Assembly (NCBI RefSeq): GCF_030124175.1
Contig: NZ_JASKMT010000002.1
Location: 186,001 to 250,000 of the forward strand
Reading direction: 5' to 3'
Source: Streptomyces sp. 549
Lineage (GTDB): Bacteria; Actinomycetota; Actinomycetes; Streptomycetales; Streptomycetaceae
Length of the DNA: 64,000 nt
Positions 45,033 through 53,377 of the stretch are shown here, piece after piece. The number at the start of each line of letters is the position of its first letter. Positions within the stretch are counted from its first letter, which is position 1. The position numbers and the translations under genes are program-made. The notes under the pieces are model-generated. The model made no database searches, was not told where the DNA came from, and saw nothing but the letters and a program-made list of their open reading frames with translations.

Positions 45033-45635
45033 TCAGAGAAGATCGCGCCAGAAGGGGGCGGTCGCTCGCGGGTTCCAGCTCTCGTCCACGTCGCCCCGTG
45101 CCCCGTCGAACTCCTGGTGCATGTAGTCGTCCAGATCCAGTCCGTAACAGATGATGTCGGTCTGCCACATCGACAGCACCGGGTGCCCGGAGCTTCCCCG
45201 GCCGGCGGGCAGGTATCGATGCGCATACACCGGCACCAGCACCGGCGCCTCCGCCAGATGACGCCGAGCTGTGGCCAGAGCCGCCGTCGCATCGGCGGCA
45301 CGCTCGCCCCAGCCCTCGTACCAGAACCCGTTGTGCTCGACGTCGAGCAGAACACCTTCGACCGGCCAGGCGAGCTGTCGACGCAGACTGTCCTGGTCAC
45401 CCCAGCGCCACTCCGGCCACGGTCTGGACCAGGTCTGCCCGTCCTCGGGAGGGATGTTGACCGGAAGGGCCGCCGCGAGGAAGGCGCGGTGATCGTCAGC
45501 GAACTCGAAGCCGTACTCTCGCTCGATGCGCGTGAACTCGGCGTCGGTCAGCCCCGGCTCGAACTCGTAGAGTCCCTTCTGCGCCAGGCGGGCTGACGCA
45601 TCCGCCCCCAGACGTGCTCCCTCTTCGCTGATCAC
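45033..45635 (-). CDS. SMI1/KNR4-like family protein
   Basis: A 200-residue cytoplasmic protein. The N-terminal GLTDAEFTRIEREYGFEFAD and HRAFLAAALPVN are the SMI1/KNR4 (SUKH) signature, followed by WPVEGVLLDVEHNGFWYEGW, PVLVPVYAHRYLP and MWQTDIICYGLDLDDY. SUKH proteins are often immunity factors of polymorphic toxins, but this group occurs alone in actinobacteria and its role is unknown. The GTG at 45635 has no strong ribosome site. It is not near a toxin gene; the RHS system lies 30 kb away. Confidence 0.8.
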   Translation of the reverse strand: MISEEGARLGADASARLAQKGLYEFEPGLTDAEFTRIEREYGFEFADDHRAFLAAALPVNIPPEDGQTWSRPWPEWRWGDQDSLRRQLAWPVEGVLLDVEHNGFWYEGWGERAADATAALATARRHLAEAPVLVPVYAHRYLPAGRGSSGHPVLSMWQTDIICYGLDLDDYMHQEFDGARGDVDESWNPRATAPFWRDLL

Positions 45636-45680
45636 CCGGGCACGTTAGCGTCGGCGCAGCACGCCGTCACCCGAGTTGTT

Positions 45681-46049
45681 TCACGCCGTGTCCTCGCGGG
45701 TGGAGACCTTCTCCGCCCCGATCCGCTGCATGCGCTCGGTGCCCCACGCCCCCAGGGGCTCCAGGGCGGCGTTGAGCGAGATGCCGTGCTCGGTCAGGGA
45801 GTACTCGACCTTCGGCGGCACCTCGCGGTACACCTCACGATGCACAAGACCGTCTGCCTCCATCTCCCGAAGATGCTGGATCAGCATCTTCTCGCTGACG
45901 CCCGGCAGCCCCCGTCGGAGTTCGGCGAACCGGCGGATCCCGTAGTGGTGCAGCTCCCACAGGATCAGCGACTTCCACTTCCCGGTGACCACGTCCATCG
46001 CCGCGTCGATCCCGCAGACATAGGGACCGCGTCGTGCCGATGCTGCCAT
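45681..46049 (-). CDS. HxlR-family transcriptional regulator
   Basis: A 122-residue winged-helix regulator: the HxlR signature Cys lies in GPYVCGIDAAMDVVTGKWK, then ILWELHHYGIRRFAELRRG, VSEKMLIQHLREMEADGLV and the wing YSLTEHG. Such proteins sense electrophiles or redox state through the N-terminal Cys. The ATG at 46049 has GGAGGAG just upstream; a TTG at 46067 would add six residues. It is divergent from the imine-reductase-like gene, its probable target. Confidence 0.9.
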   Translation of the reverse strand: MAASARRGPYVCGIDAAMDVVTGKWKSLILWELHHYGIRRFAELRRGLPGVSEKMLIQHLREMEADGLVHREVYREVPPKVEYSLTEHGISLNAALEPLGAWGTERMQRIGAEKVSTREDTA

Positions 46050-46116
46050 CTGCTCCTCCAAGCCCAAGCCCGTACTCAGGTCCGGACCCAGCCCGGACCC
46101 ACTTACCCGCAGGTGC

Positions 46117-46139
46117 GTACCTGACTTGAAAGTCCGTAC
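46117..46139. promoter_or_regulatory. Candidate HxlR operator
   Basis: GTACCTGACTTGAAAGTCCGTAC contains GACTT/AAGTC around a 2-base centre, with outer GTAC/GTAC arms off by one base. It lies in the middle of the HxlR/imine-reductase divergent promoter, where HxlR proteins usually bind. Confidence 0.5.
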
Positions 46140-46223
46140 TGGTCAACGGTACTGGCGACGGAGAGGATCGAGGCGAAGCGGGGCGTACGAAGGCACGTCC
46201 GCACCTGAGGGGGAGACCAGGAA

Positions 46224-47099
46224 ATGACAACCGACGACACCACTCGGGTGAGTGTTCTCGGGCTGGGTGCCATGGGCAGTGCTCTCGCAGCCGCCCTGGT
46301 GGGGGCCGGCCGCACCACGACGGTCTGGAACCGCTCAGCGGGGAAGACGGCGGACCTCGTGGCACAGGGCGCGGACGCCGCCGCCACGGCGGGGGACGCG
46401 GTCCGGGCCGGCCGCGTGGTGGTCACCTGCCTGCTGGACCACGCGTCGGTCCGCGAGGTGCTGGATCCGCTCTCCGGCGCGCTGGCCGGACGGACACTGG
46501 TCAACGTGACCACCACAACCCCGGCCCAGTCGCGGGAGTTGGCCGCGTGGGCCGCCGACGCCGGGATCGTGTACCTGGACGGCGGCATCATGGCCGAGCC
46601 GCACATGATCGGACGACCGGGTGCGTCGGTGCTCTACAGCGGATCGGCCGAGGCCTTCGACCAGTGCAAACCGCTGCTCGACCTGTGGGGCGCCAGCACC
46701 TACTTCGGTGAGGACGCGGGACTGGCGTCCCTGTACGACCTCGCCCTGCTCTCGGGCATGTACGTCATGTTCGCCGGATTCCTGCACGGCGCCGCCATGG
46801 TCTCTCCGGCCGGCGTGACGGCAGGCGAGTTCGCTGCCATGGCCGCGCCCTGGCTGTCCGCCATGACCGGTGCCTTCCCGGAGTTCGCCGCGGTCGTCGA
46901 CGGCGGTGACTACACCGTCGAAGGACAGCAGAGCCTCGAGTTCTCCGACCTCGGCGACATCCTGGCCGCCAGTGCCGACCAGGGCGTCAGCACCGAGGTG
47001 GTCGACACGGTCCAGCGGCTCATCCAACGCCAGATCCGCGCGGGCCACGGAGCCGAGGGCTTCGCGCGGATCATCGAGAGCATCAGGCAGCCCGGTTAG
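46224..47099 (+). CDS. NADPH-dependent imine-reductase-like dehydrogenase
   Basis: A 291-residue protein of the beta-hydroxyacid dehydrogenase superfamily. The Rossmann motif is VSVLGLGAMGSALAAAL with WNRS after beta-2, favouring NADPH. The middle has VNVTTTTPAQSRELAAWAAD and DGGIMAEPHMIG. The C-terminal helical domain (SLYDLALLSGMYVMFAGFLH) has a Tyr/Asp arrangement of imine reductases instead of the catalytic Lys of 3-hydroxyisobutyrate dehydrogenase. It may reduce cyclic imines; the natural substrate is unknown. A hairpin terminator follows. Confidence 0.85.
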   Translation: MTTDDTTRVSVLGLGAMGSALAAALVGAGRTTTVWNRSAGKTADLVAQGADAAATAGDAVRAGRVVVTCLLDHASVREVLDPLSGALAGRTLVNVTTTTPAQSRELAAWAADAGIVYLDGGIMAEPHMIGRPGASVLYSGSAEAFDQCKPLLDLWGASTYFGEDAGLASLYDLALLSGMYVMFAGFLHGAAMVSPAGVTAGEFAAMAAPWLSAMTGAFPEFAAVVDGGDYTVEGQQSLEFSDLGDILAASADQGVSTEVVDTVQRLIQRQIRAGHGAEGFARIIESIRQPG

Positions 47100-47149
47100 A
47101 GCTATCGCGCAGGCCCGGCCATTCGCGCCCCGCCGCCCGCCGGGCGTGA

Positions 47150-47189
47150 CCGCGCCCCGCCCGAAGCTCGAAGCAGGGACGGGGCGCGG
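47150..47189. terminator. Bidirectional terminator
   Basis: CCGCGCCCCG (47150-47159) and CGGGGCGCGG (47180-47189) form a perfect 10-bp stem between the converging imine-reductase-like and pectate-lyase genes. Confidence 0.7.
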
Positions 47190-47209
47190 CGTGCTGGACC
47201 GGGTCGACG

Positions 47210-48037
47210 TCAGCGGTAGGTGATGTCGGACGGCCGGTAGTTGCAGTGCTTGCCGTCGGCGTCGGTGCCGAGGCGCTCCGGCTCCGAACCGGTGTTGTTG
47301 CCCTTGTACTTCTGGCAGGGCACCAGGCGGTTCTTGGTGTCGCCGATCACGGTGATCTCGCGCAGCGCCACGGAGTCGCCGTAGTTGGAGTTGATGCCGG
47401 CCATCCGGAGGCCGGGGGCCTTCACCTCGATGTCGCGGAAGATCGCCGTACGCTTCTTCTGCGTGGAGCAGTTGCCGCAGGAGCGGTAGAGCGTGGTGAA
47501 GTCCTCGACGGTGAACTTCGAGACGACGAGCTTTCCGCCGCCGTTGTGCTGGAAGACCTTGTCCGCTGCGTGCTTGGCGCCGCCGCCGCGCACGGTGTAC
47601 ACGGCGTCGTCGCCGCCCCTGAAGGTCGCGGCGTCCTCGCCGACGTCCTCCCACCACACGTTCTGGATGGTGCAACTGCCCATGCAGTGCACGCCGTCCG
47701 CCGCGGGTGCGCCCAGGACCACGTTCTTCAGCACGGCGCCGTCGGCCAGTTTGAACACCGGCTTCTGGCCCTCCTTCTGGCTGCCGTCACCCAGGGCCGA
47801 GGTGGCCTTGAAGCGCCGGTACTCGCCGTCGAAGGTGCCCTTGACCTCGATGGTCTCGGGGACGCTGCGGTCGCCCTTGGAGGTCGGCCAGTCGGTGGCC
47901 GCACCGGCCGAGGACAGCGGCAGCTGGGTGAACACCGCAGCGCCGGTGAGGGCGAGCCCCGCAGTGAGTCCGCCGAGCACCCGGCGCCGCGTGACCCGGC
48001 GCCTGTCCTGGCGGCGGAGTTCTGCTCTGTTCTTCAT
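47210..48037 (-). CDS. Exported pectate lyase (PL3-like)
   Basis: A 275-residue protein with a twin-arginine-type signal (RRRVLGGLTAGLALTGAAVF) cleaved near SSAGA. The mature part is a small parallel beta-helix: ETIEVKGTFDGEYRRFKA, PVFKLADGAVLKNVVLG, GVHCMGSCTIQNVWWEDVGE, ADKVFQHNGGGKLVVSKF and FTVEDFTTLYRSCGNC. This order is that of family 3 pectate lyases, which cleave polygalacturonate by Ca-dependent beta-elimination. Paired cysteines are present. Together with the xyloglucan genes it points to a plant-cell-wall degrading lifestyle. The ATG at 48037 has GAAAGAG upstream. Confidence 0.9.
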   Translation of the reverse strand: MKNRAELRRQDRRRVTRRRVLGGLTAGLALTGAAVFTQLPLSSAGAATDWPTSKGDRSVPETIEVKGTFDGEYRRFKATSALGDGSQKEGQKPVFKLADGAVLKNVVLGAPAADGVHCMGSCTIQNVWWEDVGEDAATFRGGDDAVYTVRGGGAKHAADKVFQHNGGGKLVVSKFTVEDFTTLYRSCGNCSTQKKRTAIFRDIEVKAPGLRMAGINSNYGDSVALREITVIGDTKNRLVPCQKYKGNNTGSEPERLGTDADGKHCNYRPSDITYR

Positions 48038-48137
48038 GTAACTCTTTCCCGGTGTGGTGACGTTGTGCGTCCTCTGGTTGCCGCCGCGGCCGGAAAGGTT
48101 GCCGTGCGGATCAGAAAACTTCTGCGAACACCGGGCG

Positions 48138-48161
48138 CACGTCTTCGTGCACGTCTTCGTG
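48138..48161. repeat. Two tandem 12-bp repeats
   Basis: CACGTCTTCGTG occurs twice in tandem (48138-48149, 48150-48161) between the pectate lyase start and the decayed response regulator. It could be a direct-repeat operator for the lyase gene; no further support. Confidence 0.5.
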
Positions 48162-48179
48162 TGTGGCCTGCGCGGCGTC

Positions 48180-48591
48180 TCAGCGCGGTGCGGCGTCGTG
48201 CGACAACAGCGCGAGCTGGATGCGGTTGTCCAGCTCCAACTTGGCCGGCGCACTGGACACATGGGCCTTCACTGTGCCGGCGGAGAGGTGCAGACGCGCG
48301 CTGATCTCGGAGTTGGACAGGCCTTCGGCTCCACCGCGCGCGCCATCTCCTGGCCCCGCACGGTCAGTTGGGTGAGGCCCCGCCCGCGTCCCGAATGTCG
48401 CGGGTGGCGGCGAGTCCGTCCCGGTGCGGCATGCGCAGGTCCATCAGCACCACGTCCGGCGCACCCGCGCGGACCGCGCCGGCCACCTCGCTGCCGTCCG
48501 CCGCCTCCCCGACGACCGTGATGTCCGCCGCACCGCCCAGCATCAGGCGCAGTCCGGCACGCACCAGCGGGTCGTCATCGGCGAGCAGCAC
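48180..48591 (-). pseudogene. NarL/FixJ-type response regulator, decayed
   Basis: The N-terminal receiver half is clear (LLADDDPLVRAGLRLML and DVVLMDLRMPHRDGLAATRD) but ends in a stop after about 75 residues. About 90 residues of the receiver and linker are missing. LuxR-type helix-turn-helix remnants follow in other frames: LTVRGQEMARAV, then GLSNSEISARLHLSAGTVKA to the stop at 48180. A large internal deletion plus frame changes make it non-functional. It was evidently the partner of the histidine kinase whose 3' end it touches. Confidence 0.85.
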
Positions 48592-49969
48592 GCGAATCGT
48601 GGGGCCACGGTAGCCGCGCCGTCAGCGTGAACGTGCCGTCCCCGCTGCCGTGCTCCAGGGTGCCGCCGTCCAGGTCCACACGTTCCCTGAGCCCGGTGAG
48701 GCCCGCGCCCGCGCCGGGGATCTCCGAGGCCGTCACCCCGACCGGCAGCGGGTTGTGCACCTCGACGGTGAGGCCCGTGCCCGGTGCACCCGCCAGCCGG
48801 ACGCCGACGCGGGCGCCCGGGGCGTGCTTGCGGGCGTTGGTCAGCCCTTCCTGCACCACCCGGTAGGCCGTGCGCTGGACCTGGCAGCGCAGTGAGTCGG
48901 CGGCCTGCTCGATGATCCCGTCGTCCAGTCCGACCTGCTGTCCGGCCTGCCGCGCCTCGTCGACCAGGCGCGGGATGTCGGCCATGCTCGGCTGCGGTGG
49001 CGCCATGCCGCCCCCGGCGCTCCCCGCGTGCTCGCCGGTCTCGCTGCCCGCTCGCGCCGAACCGGTGGCCTCAGCCGTGCCGTCCGCCCCCGCCGGGCTT
49101 GTCGCACGTTCGTCGGAGTCGGCCCGCAGCACGTGCAGCACCTCGCGCAGTTCCTCCAGCGCCAGATGCGCGTTGTCCCGGATGACCTGCGCGCTCTCCG
49201 ACACCTCGGTGTCCGCGAGCGCGGGCGCGCGCCCGGCGGCCGACTGCTTCGTCCGGTAGGCCAGCGCGCCGGCGTGCACCGACAGCAACGAGATGCGGTG
49301 CGCCAGCACGTCGTGCATCTCCCGCGCGATCGCTGTCCGTTCCGCCCGACGCGTGTCGGCGAGGTGCCGGGAGTGCTCGCGGCGTTCCCGGTCGGCGTCC
49401 TCCCGCATGCGCAGGATCAGCTGGCGGCGGGCGCGGATTGCGGTGCCCCAGGCGAAGAAGACCAGGTAGTAGGCGAAGACGAACGCTGCGGTGACCCAAC
49501 CGCCCTCGTGGGGCACCGAGTACAGCAGCACGTACGGCATCGCCGTCACCAGGTAGACCACCAGCACCGGCACCGCGCGCTGCCACGGCACCCGCATGGC
49601 CAGGTTGAGCACCACCACCATCAGTGCGCCCACCGAGCTGTTGGCCACGGCCGCGACCGGCACGGAGAACAGCGCCACCGCCAGCGGGAAGCGCCGCCGC
49701 CACCACAGGGACAGGCAGGCCGCCGCACCCAGCGGCGCGTCCACCGTCCGCATCCAGTCCGGCAGGTACGCGTGGTCCTGGAGCGCGGACAACATGATCG
49801 CCCACCACATCACCGCCCACAGGAACAGCGCGACGTCCACCGCCCAGTCCCGGGGGGTGCGCCGCTCCCGGCCCGGCCCCTGGCCGGCGGGCGCTCCGGC
49901 GTAGGCGGCGGCCAGTGCACCGGGCAGCAGCGCCCGCGGCACGGCCGTCCTGATCCTGGTCTCGCTCAC
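48575..49969 (-). CDS. NarL-type sensor histidine kinase (HisKA_3)
   Basis: A 464-residue kinase with four to five membrane segments (about 45-185), a coiled segment, then the dimerisation/phosphoacceptor helix AIAREMHDVLAHRISLLSVH (His in the EMHDVLAHR box). The catalytic domain has VVQEGLTNARKHAPG and GAGLTGLRERV. The N and G boxes are intact. Its response regulator has decayed, so the kinase is now an orphan or signals to another regulator. The GTG at 49969 fits the start of conserved sequence; the upstream frame is low-complexity. Confidence 0.88.
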   Translation of the reverse strand: MSETRIRTAVPRALLPGALAAAYAGAPAGQGPGRERRTPRDWAVDVALFLWAVMWWAIMLSALQDHAYLPDWMRTVDAPLGAAACLSLWWRRRFPLAVALFSVPVAAVANSSVGALMVVVLNLAMRVPWQRAVPVLVVYLVTAMPYVLLYSVPHEGGWVTAAFVFAYYLVFFAWGTAIRARRQLILRMREDADRERREHSRHLADTRRAERTAIAREMHDVLAHRISLLSVHAGALAYRTKQSAAGRAPALADTEVSESAQVIRDNAHLALEELREVLHVLRADSDERATSPAGADGTAEATGSARAGSETGEHAGSAGGGMAPPQPSMADIPRLVDEARQAGQQVGLDDGIIEQAADSLRCQVQRTAYRVVQEGLTNARKHAPGARVGVRLAGAPGTGLTVEVHNPLPVGVTASEIPGAGAGLTGLRERVDLDGGTLEHGSGDGTFTLTARLPWPHDSRAARR

Positions 49970-49998
49970 CTCCCGAGGGTAAGCACCACCCGGCCCTC

Positions 49999-50082
49999 CC
50001 GCCTCCGCCGCCCATCCCGCCTCCGCCACCTGGCCGTCCCGCCTCCGCCGCCCGGCCGTCCCGCGTCCGCCGCCCGGCCGGA
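49999..50082. repeat. 22-bp tandem repeat array
   Basis: Four units of CCCGCCTCCGCCGCCCGGCCGT (first shortened to 18 bp: 49999-50016; then 50017-50038, 50039-50060, 50061-50082), with a few changes. It lies between the kinase start and the degraded membrane-protein gene. Confidence 0.8.
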
Positions 50083-50124
50083 AATACCGGACGACCGGAG
50101 GATGCCCGCCGCAGACCCGCCACC

Positions 50125-50641
50125 GTGCTGCTGACCACCGGGTTCACTCTGCTCTCCGGGGAGCACTGGGCTTGGCCGGTACTGCTCGCGGTGCTCCCGG
50201 CGCTGCTGGGCACCGCCGTCGGGGTCGCCGTCCTGCTGTCGGTGGTCGCCGCCACGCCGGGCGTCGACCCGCGGGAGCGTGTCGGCCCCGATGACGCGGG
50301 GACGTCTCCTACCAGGTGTGGATCGCGATGTGGGGCACGCTTGCGGGCACCGCGCCGACGCTGGCCGCGCTGCCCGCCGCCCTGGCGGCGGGCAGTACGG
50401 CGGTACGGGCGCTGCCTGGGCGGCGGTGCCGGTGGGCCTGCTCAACGGGCTGCTCGGAGCGTGGCTGCTCGGCCGCCTCGCCCACCGTCGGCGGGCGGCG
50501 AGGCTGCCGGAGACCTTCGTGCGGCTGCGCTACGGCAAGGACATCGCCGCCGCACAGCAACCCGACGGCGGCGGCTGGCTGGACCGGCTGGAACGCGGCG
50601 CGACCCGCACCAACAGCGAACGCCGCCCGGTCGGCATCTGA
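50125..50641 (+). pseudogene. Membrane protein gene with two frameshifts
   Basis: Three consecutive pieces in three frames read as one membrane protein: LLTTGFTLLSGEHWAWPVLL with GTAVGVAVLLSVVAATPGVD; then VWIAMWGTLAGTAPTLAALP; then GAAWAAVPVGLLNGLLGAWL, LLGRLAHRRRAARLPETFVR and a stop at 50641. One lost base near 50299 and another near 50385 explain the frame changes. The 5' end also looks truncated, so it may be the C-terminal part of a larger membrane or ABC-2-type transporter protein. I do not recognise the family with certainty. Confidence 0.7.
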
Positions 50642-50714
50642 ACGCTCCCGACCGCCCCGCGCACGGCCCGGCCCGCACGGATCTCCGCGTGCGGGCCGGC
50701 CTTCCGGTCAGCCG

Positions 50715-50915
50715 TCAGCCGCAGCAGCCGCCGCACTGGCAGGGGCCGCCCGACTGGCAGCCGCAGGAGCACCCCGAACCGCACCCGCACGCGCCTGGCA
50801 CCGGCGCCGCGGGCCGGCCCCCCGGACGGCCGGTGACGCTCGGGCCGCCCCACGGCACCGCGCCGGTGACAGCCGGGAGCTGGAGAGTGGACCACACGTT
50901 CCGGGCGGCAGCCAT
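50715..50915 (-). CDS. 66-residue protein with nine-cysteine tail
   Basis: A small protein with a good ribosome site (GAGGAGCG, seven bases before the ATG at 50915). The first 40 residues (MAAARNVWSTLQLPAVTGAV, then Gly/Pro/Arg-rich) look like a leader. The tail after PVPGA contains nine Cys in 24 residues, alternating with Gly, Ser and Gln (CGCGSGCSCGCQSGG, then a shorter CxC and CC end). Possible roles are metal binding (metallothionein-like) or a thiazole-forming ribosomal peptide precursor, but no cyclodehydratase gene is nearby. It was too short and odd for a family assignment. Confidence 0.6.
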   Translation of the reverse strand: MAAARNVWSTLQLPAVTGAVPWGGPSVTGRPGGRPAAPVPGACGCGSGCSCGCQSGGPCQCGGCCG

Positions 50916-51132
50916 GGCATCGCTCCTCGAAAGCAGACGTTCCTGGTGGCCGGTCACGGCCTGACCCGACCAGTGCACGCGTCGCTCGCCGGGCGCGTCA
51001 ACGGCGCGCGGGAGCATGTCCGTCCGTGCTCCCGCGCGTCTGCGCCTCTGTTCGAAGGTCGATACTTTCGTCGCCGCACACCGGTACGAAGGGAGGCTGC
51101 GCGTACGCGCCCCCGCTCCCTACGGTGTCCCC

Positions 51133-52986
51133 GTGGACGTCATGCGAACGGTACGAACAACCTGGCGGTGGACCATCGGCCCCGAGCCGTGGTCCGCGCT
51201 GCGCGTCGTCGGTGAGACGGTGGCCCTGCTGGTGGCCACCGGTGCGGCCTTCGCGGTGCAGATGAGCGAGCACGGCTGGCGGCTCGCTCTGCTCAGCGCG
51301 CTCAGCGTCCTGCTGCTCGCGGCGCTGCGCCGCCCGCTGCCGGCTGTGACGCTGCTCCTCACCGCGGGCCTCGGTGGCGTGCTGGTCGGCATGTGGCTGC
51401 TGCTGCCGATCACCGCCTGGTCCGCAGGCCGCCGCATCGAGCGGCCGACCAAGGCACTGGCCGTCTTCGGCGCCGCGTTCGGGGTCCACCTCCTGACGGA
51501 GCTCGTCGGCCTCGTCCGGGAGGGCATAGCGATCAGCTCATGGGTGGTGCTGCTGCTCTCCTCGTTGTGGCTGCTCGCCTCGATGGTGGTGCCCGGGCTG
51601 ACGGCCCGGTACCTCGCCCAGCGGCGCGCGCTGCTCGCCTCCGTGCAGGCCCAGCACCACCAGTTGCTGCGCGAGAACGCCATCATCGCCCGCGAGGCCC
51701 AGCTGCGGGAGCGCCAGCGCATCGCCCAGGACATGCACGACAGCCTGGGCCACCAGCTCACCCTGATAGCGGTGCACACCGGTGCGCTGCAGGTCGACCC
51801 GGAGCTCAGCGACACGCAGCGGGTGGCCGTCGGCGTGCTGCGCGACGCCTCGGTGAACGCCATGCGGGAGTTGCGGGAGGTGGTCGGCGTGCTGCGTGAG
51901 GACGCCACCGAATCCCGTCCGCAGGAGGGTGCCGAGACACCCGCAGCGGGGAGCGGCCTGGACGCCGTCGCGGGCCTGGTCGAGTCCTCGCGGGCCGCCG
52001 GGGCGTCCGTGGAGCTGCACCACCGCGGCACCGCCCGCCCGCTGCCCGCGGTCGCGGACCGCGCCGCCTACCGCATCGTGCAGGAGGGGCTCACCAACGC
52101 CCACAAGCACGCCTACGGTGCGCCCATCACCGTCTCGTTGGACTTCGAGCCGGACTCCCTGCTGGTCGAGGTGGTCAACGGCCCCCGCCCTGCCGTGCCG
52201 TCCTCCCGCCTTGCGCCCGCCATCAGCGGCGGGCGCGGGCTCGCCGGGCTGGGCGAGCGGGCAAGGCTGGCAGGCGGCATGCTGCACCGCGGCCCGCTGC
52301 CCGACGGCGGCTTCCGCCTCGCCGGAGTGCTGCCCTACGAACCCTCCGGTGTCGCCGTCCGCCCACCCGAGGACGCCACGGAAGCCCAGAACAGGGGCGC
52401 CGGGAAGGCCGCCGGGCGGGCCTTCGGGACGGCAGCGGCTGACGCTGCGGGGAGCGTCCCCGCGAGCGCCACTGTGAGCGCTGCCGGGAGCGAGAGCGCA
52501 TCCGGCGCGGCCGCCGCGCTGCCCGCCGCGCTCACGGCCCTCAGCGGCGGGCATGGGGCCGACGCCGAGGACCCCCGGATGCGCATGCACCGGGACTACG
52601 ACCGCCTGCTCAGCCGCCGTCGCCGCGCCTGCCTGCCGTGGGGCTGCGGCATCGCCGCCCTCACGATGGTGCTGCTCGTCGTGCTGCTGGTGTGGGGGGC
52701 GACCACGCTGATGGACGAGTTCCGCAACAGCCTGCTGGAGCCCGAGGAGTACGCGTCGGTGAAGGTCGGCCAGCCCGAGCGCGTGGTACGCGATCGCCTG
52801 CCGAACGGCGAGTCGCTGCTCACCTCAGGCCTGTCGAAGGGCGAACCGGAGATACCCACCGGTGCCACCTGCCTGAGGTTGCTGTCCACCGAGGACACAC
52901 CGGACTGGAACACCGACTTGGTGTTCCGCTTCTGCTTCAAGGACGACGTCCTGGTCAGCAAGGACCGCTACACCACCACCCCGTGA
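51133..52986 (+). CDS. NarL-type sensor histidine kinase with membrane-anchored C-terminal extension
   Basis: A 617-residue protein. The N-terminal half has about five membrane helices (about 20-165), then the phosphoacceptor region RIAQDMHDSLGHQLTLIAVH and an ATPase domain with IVQEGLTNAHKHAYG and GGRGLAGLGERARL (to about 405). Unusually the chain continues: an Ala/Ser-rich linker, a Arg-rich motif (LLSRRRRACLPWGC), a seventh hydrophobic helix (about 515-540) and an extracytoplasmic domain of about 75 residues (VKVGQPERVVRDRLP onward, two Cys), reminiscent of SmpA/BamE-like folds. It forms a pair with the response regulator at 53378. The start may be GTG 51133 or ATG 51142; no strong ribosome site. 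Confidence 0.85.
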   Translation: MDVMRTVRTTWRWTIGPEPWSALRVVGETVALLVATGAAFAVQMSEHGWRLALLSALSVLLLAALRRPLPAVTLLLTAGLGGVLVGMWLLLPITAWSAGRRIERPTKALAVFGAAFGVHLLTELVGLVREGIAISSWVVLLLSSLWLLASMVVPGLTARYLAQRRALLASVQAQHHQLLRENAIIAREAQLRERQRIAQDMHDSLGHQLTLIAVHTGALQVDPELSDTQRVAVGVLRDASVNAMRELREVVGVLREDATESRPQEGAETPAAGSGLDAVAGLVESSRAAGASVELHHRGTARPLPAVADRAAYRIVQEGLTNAHKHAYGAPITVSLDFEPDSLLVEVVNGPRPAVPSSRLAPAISGGRGLAGLGERARLAGGMLHRGPLPDGGFRLAGVLPYEPSGVAVRPPEDATEAQNRGAGKAAGRAFGTAAADAAGSVPASATVSAAGSESASGAAAALPAALTALSGGHGADAEDPRMRMHRDYDRLLSRRRRACLPWGCGIAALTMVLLVVLLVWGATTLMDEFRNSLLEPEEYASVKVGQPERVVRDRLPNGESLLTSGLSKGEPEIPTGATCLRLLSTEDTPDWNTDLVFRFCFKDDVLVSKDRYTTTP

Positions 52987-53377
52987 GCAGCACCGCCGTC
53001 CTGCGGCGCCCCTCGCAACGCCGTCGGCGGTGGACCGCCCCGCCTCCCGGCCGGCGTCGGCCCGCGCCCCGTCGTTCACGGGCACCTGTTGTCCACAGGC
53101 GCCCGTGGCCCCTCAGCATCCTCGCTCCACTTGTCCACAGGCTTCCCGCCCGTGGTGCGCTATCCGCGATGATGGGCGCGCCGGCCGACGGACCGATCAC
53201 CAGACTGCCCACCCCGCAGCCTCCATCACGCAGCCCACTCCGCACCCACGCTTTCCACTCCCCGTACCGCAGCCGTCGCCCCGCAGCAGCGACCCGCCCC
53301 GCAGCAGCCGACCCACCCCGCAGCCGTCGCCTTCACCGCCACTAGACCGCTACCACCACCGTGTTGGAGCCGCCCCC
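52987..53377 (+). other. 391-bp intergenic region with DnaA boxes
   Basis: A long gap for genes of one two-component pair. It holds the two DnaA boxes at 53089 and 53131 and, from about 53215, a C-rich stretch of degenerate CCGCAGC/CCACTCCGC repeats. No supported gene. A GGAG nine bases before the regulator ATG closes it. Confidence 0.6.
53089..53139 (+). promoter_or_regulatory. Pair of DnaA boxes
   Basis: TTGTCCACA occurs exactly at 53089-53097 and 53131-53139, both on the plus strand and 42 bp apart (four helical turns); each is followed by GG. This nonamer is the Streptomyces consensus DnaA box. The sites lie between the kinase and response-regulator genes. Confidence 0.65.

Noticed and set aside
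45033..45635. SMI1/KNR4-like protein as immunity protein of the RHS toxin
   Set aside because: It is 30 kb from the toxin, which already has an overlapping immunity gene, and this group occurs widely as a stand-alone protein.
50125..50964. Single 279-codon plus-strand gene
   Set aside because: Only the first about 58 codons look like protein; the rest of the membrane protein is in other frames, so it was called a pseudogene.
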